Position numbers and translations under genes: made by a program
In this document: one piece after another, positions 45,924 through 56,891 of the stretch
Layout of the letters: every line of letters starts with the position of its first letter
Position numbering within the stretch: position 1 is the stretch's first letter
The notes under the pieces: generated by a model
Database searches by the model: none
Seen by the model: the letters and a program-made list of their open reading frames with translations, nothing else
What the model was told of the DNA's origin: nothing
Origin: Capsicum annuum
Lineage: Eukaryota > Streptophyta > Magnoliopsida > Solanales > Solanaceae
DNA length: 64,000 nucleotides
Reading direction: 5' to 3'
Assembly: GCF_002878395.1 (NCBI RefSeq)
Contig: NC_061114.1
Location: 142,095,024-142,159,023, forward strand

Positions 45924-48109
45924 TGTAAGACCCCACAAGTTTTTCGTCGTCATCTAAGCCTTTAGAGCAGGTCAAGTAAAGACTTATAATTATAATTTTA
46001 GCTAAATTTTCAACACTTAGTTTATATTTTAGCCTTTGAACTTGGATGAATTATTTTATGACCTTCCCGACCTACGTTTCTTGATTTTTTGTTGATACGC
46101 GATGGGGCAAGTCAAGAGTACATCTCGAGTGAGTTTCGGAACTTCTAGATGAGCTTAAAGGAATGTTTGGTATGTAAAAACAGTAGCTAAAGGCGCTAGT
46201 CCCACACCGCCTAGGGTAGTTCCTCAGTCTAGGCGGGGCGCTGCCCAGGATACTCCCCCGGTCTAGGCAGGGCGCCGCCCTGGGAACCCCCCCGAGCAAA
46301 TTTCAGCATCCTTCTCTGACTCATTAGGATCATGAATTGTATTTTCCATTCTCTTTTCATCCTTTACATGGGATTAAATCCCCATAACTCTAAATTATAT
46401 TCAATTTCTTCAATTTTACTCAACAACACCTTAGGGTTTCTACCCAAAGTTAAAAAGAACTCAACCGTCAATTTTCAATAATTCTTCTAGATTCAGTATC
46501 CCCATTGTGAGAGCTACAAGAAGAATCCATCAATTTTATGAATAGCATCCCAAAACCAAGAGCTCATTCAAATTCTATCATTCAAGGTATGTGGGGTTTG
46601 AACAAGAACAATCCTTTCGTTGTTGTGCCTAAAATTTATGGTTATTTATGAAAATATATGACTTTACATGTTTTCCTATAAAATTTAAGTATGAATTTAT
46701 ATCCTATGTTGTTGTTCATAAGATTATGATATTTTCAATGTTTTAGAAGTTGAAATTTTATGAGTATGAGTATATTTTTGTGAGCGTTGCTGAAATTTCC
46801 AGATTTTAATATGATTTATGAATAATCATGTTATCAAGCACGTATTCTTAGATGTTTTATCACGATATCAATATATGGGTCATTAAGCCCTATTTGATAT
46901 TGTTATTTTGAGTATTGTTGTCCTATAAGCACCCTACGATTTTTTTTAGAAAGATTATTGAGAAAAAATTTGACCTTTTGGTCACTATGGAATTGAAATC
47001 CACTTTACAGATTCAGATTTCAGATTTATGGTTGGTTTCCATTATAAACCATTATATTACTTTTAAAGTGGACTTTCTAAAAGATTTTGAGCGGATGATT
47101 GGGAGTAGTATTTAGAATTGAGTGAAAACTGTGGGATTAGTGTGCCCTATCTTCCATTGAACTAGGTGCCACTATAGGTATAAATTTTTATTCCCACTTC
47201 TACATGGATTACTCAGATTGTGATCATACAGATTGGATTGTTCTATTTTGATGAAAAGGTTAGAACCTCGCTACCTAACAGGGGATAGAAGTGGGACTCC
47301 ATGGGTGCTCACATGGTATATGTCGTTTAGAAGAACCTCCCAAATAGAAGTTCCCCTCTCTAAAAATGGTCTACTGAGATAAAATATTTTCTATGCAGAA
47401 TGAGTTTCAGATTTTACCTAGATTACATGATTTGAGAACAACAAAAGAATACAGACTTTAGAACTAATTGTAATGGATCATGAGATTCATATTGTATATT
47501 TTACTATTCATTATTTTATATCTTCAGATTTCGTGTTATTCAAGCTATATGAGCCATTTACATTTGCATGTATGATTTTATAAACTATGGTGATGTTGTT
47601 TTACATATTGCATGCATCCCCACATGCTCAGTACATCCTCAAAGTATTGATTCACATATACATCTGTGTGCTACGTTGACTCATAATGTAGGTTCAGGTG
47701 CCCAGTCTCAGGAGCATCAGTGATCTCTGAGTGCCTTGTCTACATTTTCTCAGTTGGTGAGTCCTCATGGTTCGAGGACCTATTTCTAAAATTTTTATCT
47801 TTTTACTAGTTGTTATTGGTTTTAGATCAGTCGAGTCTGTTTGGGGTTTTTTCCCAATGACTCTCTAGTTTATTAATAAGTAGAGGCTTATCGGACTAGA
47901 CTAGCTGTCAAAGTCTTCCAGAGTATTTTCAGTACTTGACATTGAGATGATTATTTCAATTTAGATTTAAAATGATATAGTTTTGTTGCTTGACTTATTT
48001 ATCCTAAGGTAAGTTTTAGAAGTAGTAGCAGGCTCAAAGTGTTAGCTTGGGGCTACTTGTAGCCTTAAGCACCGTGTGACTTTTCGGGATAAGATTTTGC
48101 GATGTTAAA
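45924..48109 (+). repeat. 5' LTR of element C
   Basis: The copy is 2186 bp and matches 61703-63844 along its length. It has two GC-rich 34-bp repeats (46227-46294), an AAGGTATGTGGGGTTTGAAC stretch shared with the LTRs of A and E, and GCACCGTGTGAC near its end. The frames inside it (46072-46299, 46915-47115) are not genes. Confidence 0.9.
46227..46294 (+). repeat. GC-rich 34-bp tandem repeat in LTR C (5' copy)
   Basis: There are two units, 46227-46260 and 46261-46294, each starting GTCTAGGC. The second contains CAGGGC-GCC-GCCCTG, a 6-bp-arm hairpin. The 3' LTR has the same two units at 62004-62037 and 62038-62071. This is by far the most GC-rich spot in the window. Confidence 0.85.
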
Positions 48110-48113
48110 AACT

Positions 48114-48125
48114 TGGTATAAGAGA
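48114..48125 (+). other. Primer-binding site of element C (tRNA-iMet type, mutated)
   Basis: TGGTATAAGAGA differs from TGGTATCAGAGC at two positions and lies four bases after the LTR. Confidence 0.85.
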
Positions 48126-48309
48126 CAAAGTTTTAAGGAGTTCTAGGGAGTGTTACAAGCCATGTTACATAGATTTTTCATCATTGGTGTGTAGCATACC
48201 ACATCTATGAGAAAAAGGCTATGAAGCATTTGAGGAAAAAAGTTAGATCTTTCTTTCAAAATCCATCGTGCTTACAGTTTTGTCTTTCTGCTATTAATTT
48301 GTGCTCTCT

Positions 48310-49470
48310 TATTATAGAAAATACCTCTCCAAAGAGCCAATACCCATATGAATAATGAGCCACCTAAATATTAATCCCCTAAATGTGAATGTGTCTCATG
48401 CTGAATTTCATGCTACTTTTCAAACATTAGCCCAAGCCATGACTTTTACTGTGCAAGCCAATAATCTAGCTGCTGCTCCACGACACCAAGGAAGTGATGC
48501 AGCTGTAGTCAGACTTTGTGATTTTATGAGTATGAATCCTCCAGAGTTCTATGGGTTGAAGATAGGTATGGACCAGCAGTTGTATCTTGAGGAGGTAAAG
48601 AAGATCACCCAGGTCATGTATGTATCTAAAGAGTAGAGTGTAGAACTAGCCTCTTATCATTTGAAAGATATTTCTTATGACTGGGTGGTGATGTGGAGAA
48701 AGAATAGAGGAAGGATGTTGCTCCCATGATATGGCAGGTATTCCAGGATGCATTCTTTGATAAGTTCTTCCTATTGGAGATTAGAAAAGAGAAGATAGAG
48801 GAGTTCATAAGCCTGAGGCAAGGATCCATGACAGTGAATGAGTAATACATCAAGTTCAACGAGCTAGCTAAGTATAGCTGATTCCAAATCTAGTATGAGT
48901 AAGTTAATATTAGGTGTGTCTAGATTTGTGGTGAAAGAGTGTAGGAATGCTATGCTCAACAGGGATATGGATCTTTTTAGGCTCATGATGCATACTCAGC
49001 AGATTGAGGTAGAAAAGATTAAGAAAAGGGATAGATTAAGAGGAAACAAGAGTGTTGGATTAGACCAGCATAAGTATGGTCTAACTAGATCTCATGGAGG
49101 GAACCACCCATAGTTTTAGGGCCCTTCATCTATGACAGTGCCTTCATTAGCTAGTGCTCTCTCACCTAGAAACAAGCAAGAGCAGTGGGGTAAGTCTTCT
49201 GTGTCCAGATCTTAGAACAGTATGAGTGGTAGGCCCAGTCATCCTTAGTGTACTAAGTGTGGTAAGAATCATCCTTGCGAGTGTTTAGTTGGTCAAAGGG
49301 GTTTCTATTGGTGTGGCCAACTGGGCCACGGAATCAAAAAGTGCCCTCATGCTAGGCAAGGAAATAGAGATAGTTATCCCCAGACTCAAGTTAACTGTGC
49401 ACCATCTTCTTCAGCCCATCCAGCCCCTTCTCAGGGCGTTTTATCCAGTAATGGTGGTGGTTAATTTTAG
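48310..49470 (+). pseudogene. gag: gag of element C
   Basis: The presumed start again reads ATA CCT. Recognisable parts are VSHAEFHATFQTLAQAMT, then FMSMNPPEFYG, EEVKKITQVMYVSKE, ELASYHLKDISYDWVVMW, FFDKFFLLEIRKEKIEEFIS and LRQGSMTVNE. The knuckle region at 49249-49365 has CTKCGKNHPCEC and WCGQLGHGIKKC. Cys-1 of the CCHC knuckle is replaced (FYWC). Stops and a frameshift at about 48710 inactivate it. The text is close to gag of A. Confidence 0.85.
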
Positions 49471-50030
49471 AATTATTTTTATGCTTTACCATCTCGCCAG
49501 GAGCAGAAGGATTCACCAGATATTGTTACTAGTATGCTTCATGTCTTTCATTTCGATGTGTATGTATTGTTGGACCCTAGGCTAAGTTTTTCTTATGTGA
49601 TGCTGCTGGTGGCTGTGAATTTTTAGATAAGTTCCAAAAAAATCCCTGAGCCTTTCTTAGTTTCTACCCAGTAGGTGAGTCTGTTATTACTAAGCAAGTT
49701 TATAAAAAGTGTCCTGTTATTGTTCTTTATAGAGTCATATTATTTGATTTGATAGAATTGAATATGGTCAATTTCAATATTATTCTGGGTATGGATTGGC
49801 TTCACTCTTGTTATGCATTTATAGATTATCATACCCGTATGGTTAAATTGTAGTTTCTTGATGAGCCAGTCTTTGATTGGTCTTGAAATCTATATCTCCC
49901 AAAAGTCATTTTATATCCTATCTCAAAGCCAGAAAGTTGATTTTGAAAGGTTGGATTTATCATGTAGTACGAGTTAAAGAAACTAAGTCTAACACTCTAA
50001 CTCTCCAGTCAGTCAATATAGTTAATGAGT
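49471..50030 (+). pseudogene. Aspartic protease of element C
   Basis: The reading includes PDIVTSMLHVFHFDVYVLLD and then DPRLSFSYVM, so the DPGSS-type active site has become DPRLS. FNIILGMDWLHSC is kept in one frame. Stops and one-base shifts at about 49670 and 49885 follow. The enzyme is dead. Confidence 0.75.
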
Positions 50031-50272
50031 TTCCTAATTTTTTTCTAGTAGATCTCCTAAGGGTACCTCCATTGAGTTTAGGATTGACCTTCTTCCCAAC
50101 ACACAACCTATTTTTATTTCTCCATATCATATGGCAACCGCCAAACTTAAGGAGTTGAAAGATCAACTCAAATATCTTCTAGATATAGGTATCATAAGGC
50201 CCAGTGGTTTTCCTTGAGGCACAAATATCCTATTTTGTAAAAAAATGGTTCTTTGTATATGTGTATAGACTA
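50031..50272 (+). pseudogene. Reverse transcriptase of element C, N-terminal fragment
   Basis: It holds the LPNTQPIFISPYHMATAKLK and ELKDQLKYLLDIGIIRPSG motifs and the start of the MCIDY motif. It breaks off at 50272 where the LTR of E begins. The continuation at 59263 resumes about 330 bases further on in RT, as judged against element A (15116-15443 missing). Confidence 0.85.
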
Positions 50273-53040
50273 TGTAATACGCCAATCATTTTTTAAGCCT
50301 AAATCCATCTTTTGAGTGAATATGGATGACTTTAAATTGATTTTTATTTATCTCATCTTGTATTTCCCTAAATTCTACTCTCGATCATATGGAGAATTGG
50401 ATAAGCTTTCCATCGACATAAGATTCACCCAAATCGGACACCCAGTGAGGAAGTTAGAGCCATTTTGTAATTCCCCGAGACTCTAACCAAAAGTAAAACC
50501 ATGAATCAAGTTCTTGAGAAATAAATTATAGTTCTTTGGTTGTTTTCTAATCAAGGATGGTGTGTATTTATGCCTTAAAGATGTCTTAACGATTGGGTGA
50601 ATGAAAATATTCCTTACCGATTGAGTTCTTGGGAAGGATATTGGTATAGTCAAATTCAAACGAGCATATCTCTCATTATACTTGGAATTTTTGATCCCAT
50701 GACCAATCAACAGATAAATAATTGAATTATCTTTCCAACAATACTAATTTCACCAAAATCCAATTTTGGAGCAAAGAGTTATGCCCATTTTATTCCAACA
50801 TGGTCAAGCTGGAAAACGGTGACAACGGTTTTGACAGGCTTTCACATTTCTGATGCCATTTCTGATGATGTCGTCACTTTCAGAAAACATTTCTGATGAC
50901 ATCGTCAGCCTTAGAAAATAAAAAATTCAAGGCTTTTGTGATGACATTTCGTGATGGCTTTTCACAGGTCTGACGGCCTATCACGGATGTCGTCAGCCTT
51001 TTTTTCCAGCAATTAAGGGGCATTTTTAAAATGGTATTTTGGTCTTTTCTATCCATTTTGACCCACTATATATATCCAAGCAAATAAGAAAACTTCATTC
51101 TTCTTCCATTTCATCAAGAATACTAGGGTTTCTCTCTTAAAAATCCAATACAAATTTCCCAAAAATATCAAGAATCCAACCATAGATTTTATAAATTGGT
51201 TCAAGATTCAAGGTACCCAAGTCAAAAGCATCAAGAACCCTAACTCAAGAAGTGGAAAAGGAGTCTATAACAAGTTTCTTCATTCAAATTCATAATCAAG
51301 GTATATGGGGTTTGAACAAGAATACTTCTTTCGTTCTTGTACCCAAAGATTTAATTTCTAATATTGAAATCCATGATTTTGCAAAGTGAGTTTACACTCA
51401 AATTAATTTATTAATGATTTATGATATTTGAGCTATTCAAGATCGACACACATGACTATTTCATTATTTTATTTCATGAATTGAGATCTTATGCCATGAG
51501 TTGAATATTATTATTATGAGTTGATGATTTCTGAATGATTTGAGATAAGAGTTATGATTTAAGCTTTTCTATGAGAATTTTTATTATTGAATATATGTAA
51601 ATATTGATATTTGAGATTGAGAGTCAAAAATTAGTTCTATGATGTTTTCTTGAAGTTTTTGGTACATGATTATTTTATAACTTCCAAATTATGACTTGAT
51701 ATTTAATATTGTGAATTTCATGTTCTACTATGAGTTGGTATTCCAAGTGCTTTCAATATATGTGTCAAGATTTAAGATTTCTTATGACAAATTGGATTAT
51801 TGAGTATATTGATTCATAAGATTAAGTTGTTATAATGAGTCTTGATATTTCCTCAAAGTTATTGATGTTGCCATGACTAAATAAATTGATACATCTTAAT
51901 ATTGAGAAAGATTGTTTGATTTTCAGTCGAGTTAGGAATCCACAGTTGTATATGATTTACCGATGAGATATATATTTGTGATTTGGTCTTTATAATGGAC
52001 CCACGAATTGATATTGATTAAGGTGGATTTCCTAATGCATTCTGAGTTGAGTCTGGGAGAAGTATTTAGCACCGAGCAAGAAATATGGTATTTCCTCAAA
52101 ACTACGTGCCACCATAGTATTGATATTGATGATTGTGGGCCAGCGGCCTAGTATGGAATTGTGATTAAGAAATTGAGATTGTACTCCTTGCCAAGAGTAC
52201 GACAGCCCCGCCAGTGTAGGGTTCCCTCCTTAGGAGGGCAAAACGTTAGACTCCATGTGGCTCACATGGTGTAGTTATATCGGTTATAAGAAACTCCCAA
52301 GTCCACAAGAGTTCAAGTTTCATGAGTTACCGAGTAACTCTAAGTCATGATTTAAAGAGTTTGAGTTAAGCATAATGATTTATGAGATTTATAATTCTTG
52401 TATTACTATTGATGATTTACACGAAATATATTTCAATTAATTCAAGCGAAAAAAGTTGTTATCATCACCATGCATGATTTTCATAATCATTTATGATATT
52501 ATTTATAATGGTGCATTGCACCCCCACAAACTCAGTACATTCCTTAAAGTACCGACCCCCATATATTTCTTTATTTTACTGTGCCTTATAATGTAGGTAC
52601 AAGTTATAGCGCAGATACCGTATTCAGTCAGTTTGCAGCTTCCAATCAGCAGGTGATGAGTCCTTTCTCTTCGACGACATGAGTCAGTTATATAGTTCGA
52701 GAAGTGTTGTATTTTTCTTACTTTAGTTGTATTAATATTAGGTAGTTGGGTGTCATGACCCATCTATCTGAAGTCAGTACCGGTAGAGGGTTCATAGATA
52801 GTCAGTAGAATTTGATGTATTCAGTTTTAGTTTCATTTGTAGAAGTAGATTTGTAATATTGTAAAGTTCATGTTTATATTGATCAAGTTCAGAGAAGTTC
52901 TATATTTTTGCTAACTTTATATAGATTTAAGCATTTTATCCAATTGTTTATAAGTTATGCCAGCAGGAGGGTTAGCTTGGGGTCACTTGCACCCCTAAGC
53001 ACCGTGTGACGTCCTAGGATCCAAATTTTGGGACATTACA
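50273..53040 (+). repeat. 5' LTR of element E
   Basis: It starts TGTAATACGCC. At 50466 an inner TGTAATTCCCCGAG begins, which matches the start of LTR A. From there the LTR follows A, with the TGACGAC-like cluster (50815-51000), a TATA run (51067-51074) and the shared leader. It ends GGGACATTACA. A middle part (about 51690-51900) is absent from A. Confidence 0.9.
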
Positions 53041-53044
53041 AACT

Positions 53045-53056
53045 TGGTATAAAAGC
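53045..53056 (+). other. Primer-binding site of element E (tRNA-iMet type, mutated)
   Basis: TGGTATAAAAGC has two changes from the iMet primer site and keeps the four-base spacing to the LTR. Confidence 0.85.
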
Positions 53057-56000
53057 ACAGTATTCAAGTGTCCTACGGTGTCTATGAAGCCGTGTGTAGT
53101 AGAGTCTGGCAGAACGATACGAAGAATTCTGTACTTTTCTTCTAGAGGCTACAAGACATTTAGGAAAGGTCTCTATTCTTTCAAGTCTTAGATCGCGCTA
53201 TATAAAGGTTCGTTGAGAAACTTATATAGATACTCATCTTACCCTATTCGGGGCATCCCCACCTTTTTTTCAAGGTATTAGAGACAGTCAAACTCAGTTT
53301 TTTGTTGATAGCACTTTCTTAAATAGTCCCCACAGATAGTTGTAAAGTTGTAAATGAGCTAGAAAGTACCCTATTAGTGTCGTATCATGCTTTGCTTATA
53401 AATTGTACAATAAGCCTAAGTCAGTTGCATTTCCAGATTTCCTTCTCATAATCCATATTGATAATCTATACTTCTTTATCTATGTATTATTCCTGAGGTA
53501 ACATGATCAGCGAGTTCCAATTTACTCTCTCTGATAATGATTTCAGACTTATAAGAGAGAAATTTCAGAAGTCTGATAAAGCGGCCTGAGAAGAGCTTAC
53601 CAACGTGTTATAAGATTCCTAAGTTCAATGTTATGCCTTCTCCCTTATGATTCTTTCAGTTATGACAGAGTAAGATGTGTATTATTAGATTATCAAATAT
53701 TGTATGGTAAGTTTCTATCTCTTGTAACCTTGTTATCTTCATGATGTTGGAATTGAAAGTCTAGTGAAGCCGTGTGGGGCTCTTTCGATTCACTAGCATA
53801 ATTGGTTTGCTATCCATCTCAATTTTTTTTCAAAATGTAAATCAAAGATTAATGAAGCCGGGTGAGACCTATTTTGATTCACTAGCGACTCCTTGTGTAT
53901 CTTGTTTCCTCGTGCTGGTTAGAACTGGTTTAGAGGTGTAATGGAAAGAAAGGGTGAAAAGTGTGATTTATTGAAAGTATGTATAGCTGAGTATTTTGCA
54001 TGTGATCGAGTTAGTGATGATGTTATATTGTTCTTGTGTGTCAGCTCATGAAAGCAAGAGAAGAAGCTATTGGTGGAGGTAAATAATGGTTTGCTTAAGG
54101 TTTGAAAAGAGTTATTAATGGTATGTTTCACAAGATAAGTATAAGTTATGGATGATGATACTTAGTTGATGAGTGTTGTTAACTTAGATGCTCCTGATAT
54201 TGCAAGGAAAAGTTAAGTTGAGGCTTAGAGAGATATGAACTAAGTTAAGTTGTGTATGAACGATATATAGTAATGTTGGGTAGATGAAGGGCATATTGAT
54301 GGATTATAAATGAGAAAGGCTATATGATTATGACCAATTATTGTTATTAGGGGGTTTAAGTGGACTAGTGTTTATTGACATTTTGTTTTATAGTTTCCAA
54401 GTGAGAATGGTATGTGTGAGGTAGAGTTATAAGTTATGCTGAGCGCTAGGCATTAAGCTTGGATGAATGGTGGCTATGAAGGTAGATGTGATGATTTCTT
54501 GGTTAATGGTGCTAGTTACAGGGAAGTGATCTAATGGGCTTGGACAGTGTATACGAGAGCTTGAGTTTGATCAACTTATAATTAAGTTTGATTTTATGTT
54601 CTTGGTGAGAAATCTTGCCCAAGGTTCTGTGGGGCTTCTTTATTTTTTCTAGGTTCATTGTATGTGGCGTAATTAGTAAGTATCATGGAGTATCTAGGTG
54701 GAGGAAGACTAGTTAGGCAATGAACGATGTTCCTAATAATTGACTCAAGAAGTGTGATGGCTTTAGTCTAAAGGGAGATAGTAGAACAAGTGACCAGGTT
54801 AGGTTGTCAGGTTCTAGTGGGTATGCTAATAAGTTGTGGAATAGCTGTGAGAAGGGATACTGCTCGACCTATTTTTACTTTAGTATTTTCAGTCATTCCT
54901 ATATTTATCATGATTTGCATTTTGATTCCATGATCATGATTCATGTCCAGACATGCCATAAAAAAATCCTGTCCTCACTTAGTTACCAAAATGTGGAGTC
55001 TCAGACCTTTCACCGGTTGGAATCACAATTCACAGTTATGAATTCCCAATTTAGGTCATGCAACACATGACTTATGTACTCAAGCTTTGTTATATGTTCA
55101 GTTCCAATGTTAAAGCGCTACTTTTAATGATCAGCAAGAAAGGAATTCAGATTCATATCATACATGTCCCCTGGCCGTATTTCTTTGATGGGTTAATAAT
55201 GTTAAATCCTCTATTCCTCAAGCCTTAGTTGAGTGTCAAGTTATTTATAGTATCTATTCATGTGTCAGATCCTCATACTCTAATCTTTTAGTTATCTTTC
55301 CTTACTCAAGATAGTGGTGGTGAATAGTTGTTTAGTCAGGAAAGAAGCAATATTTCCTTATCAATGATAGAGGGTGCCATGCCTACTTTGGTTTGGCGGT
55401 AATGTGAAGCAAGATTGAGGCTAAGTCTTTGATACATGTTATGGTTAGTTGAATTTTAATGTATTATGATTGGGAAGATTGTGGTGTGTTCATTTTGTGT
55501 AATTCCATGAGTTGTAATTCCATGAGTTGGAAGGAATATTCGAGTAAAGTATTTGTGTAGGACTCGATTAGCAAGTAATATGTCAGGTGTGGTTAAGATG
55601 AGTGCATAGAAATTTTCTTCATAAGAGGTGTGTAGGTTATGAAGAAGAGGCTTTATAAGTGTTTGATTAGGAATGTGCATATGGTTATGAAGATAGGCTT
55701 GAATGTCGTGTTTGTGTGCATGCAGATAGGTGTCTTGCACATTAGTAAATGGCTAGTGCTAGGTGGATTGGAGTTGTTAAAGTGGTAATGAGAATTACTC
55801 TTGAAGTGAGAGGTTGTAAGAATGTAGATGTGTGGGAGCTCATGATTCATAATGGAATTTTGTGGCGAATCTTGTGGTTCTAGGTTATGCATGAAAACAA
55901 TGAGGGGGTTTGGTTCGAGGGGATATGAGTAGATGGAAGTATCAGGGTCATGTGAGGATTGTAAATCAAATTGATCAAATATAGTATTAGAAAAGTATAG

Positions 56001-56857
56001 TATAGTCGAGAGAGTATTTGAGTAATGTGGTTGAGTTGAGAGTAAGGAGTTGCCTTGCTTGAAGCTTAGTACTTTTATCCTGGCTTATGATTCATAGGTT
56101 TAGGTTTCAAGTTATGGGATTATGGTAATTTTATGATCTCTAATTCAGATGTCTTGTTTAGATCTTGCCTAAAGTTCTTTGCTCCTTCAGACCATTAGAA
56201 TTCCTTGGGAGGGTGTTGAAGAAATCCTCTACTCAAGTATGAGTATCTAGTACGATTCAGTTTGCATAGCTAGCAAACCAATTTTTAAAATTTGGCAGAT
56301 AGATTTCTATGGTTTTCCATTTTTTTCCAACTTGTCTGGTCTTACCACTCGAAATTTCATAGGTATGAGTGTCCAAAATCTACAAATTCAGTTCAATATG
56401 TGTATCAGGCATCTGTTTCAGATTTGGATATACAATTGTGATTCAGTCTGTGAGCATTCATTGAACTATCTTTGTTTTCCAAGTATTCTAGTCCAGACTA
56501 TATAATACCCATTATGTAGTCTTATCCTTGTTTCTCATGACCTATGTCTGCAGAAATTATCTCTTCATTGTCTATGAGTACGATTACACCCTTATCACAT
56601 CAAGTGAATTCTAAACTCTTAGTATGATCCCACTCTTTAATATAGGAAGAAGGCAAATCAGCTCAGATTCAGTCAAGAATTACAGTTGTCCTCTATAAAT
56701 TTTTTTTCCAGTCTCGGATCTACCTGTATAGCTATTCTTATCATGAGTTTATACATTCGAAGAAGTACTTCAACGTGTAGAAAGATATAGATTTAGATTT
56801 GCCATTTGTTTTAGCTATGTGTCTTCAGTTTTCTCTATATTCTTGGCTAAAAAGAAA
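53057..56857 (+). other. Non-coding internal region of element E
   Basis: This is about 3.8 kb without gag-pol motifs. The first 200 bases match the internal start of B. The open frames here (for example 55456-55892 on the minus strand, 53919-54131, 54804-55070) have no recognisable domain. They lie in an element whose relative B shows no such frames, so I do not call them genes. The last 60 bases (TTTTCTCTATATTCTTGG) resemble those of C. Confidence 0.7.
53761..53886 (+). repeat. Two stem-loops in a diverged tandem repeat, early in E
   Basis: CTAGTGAA (53761-53768) pairs perfectly with TTCACTAG (53789-53796) around a GCCGTGTGGGGC-containing loop. About 88 bases later the text recurs (53850-53886), with one arm changed to TAATGAA. 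The place, about 0.7 kb after the primer site, is one where packaging signals occur in retroelements. A role is only inferred. Confidence 0.5.
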
Positions 56858-56890
56858 CATTCGAGGACCAATGTTTCCAAGAGGGAGATA
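56858..56890 (+). other. Hairpin and polypurine tract before the 3' LTR of E
   Basis: CATTCG-AGGA-CCAATG (56858-56873) is followed by AAGAGGGAGA. One stem pair is lost compared with A. Confidence 0.75.
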
Positions 56891-56891
56891 T

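Noticed and set aside
55456..55892. Two overlapping minus-strand frames of 79 and 94 residues
   Set aside because: They are His/Thr/Asn-rich readings antisense to the non-coding interior of E, without any recognisable motif.
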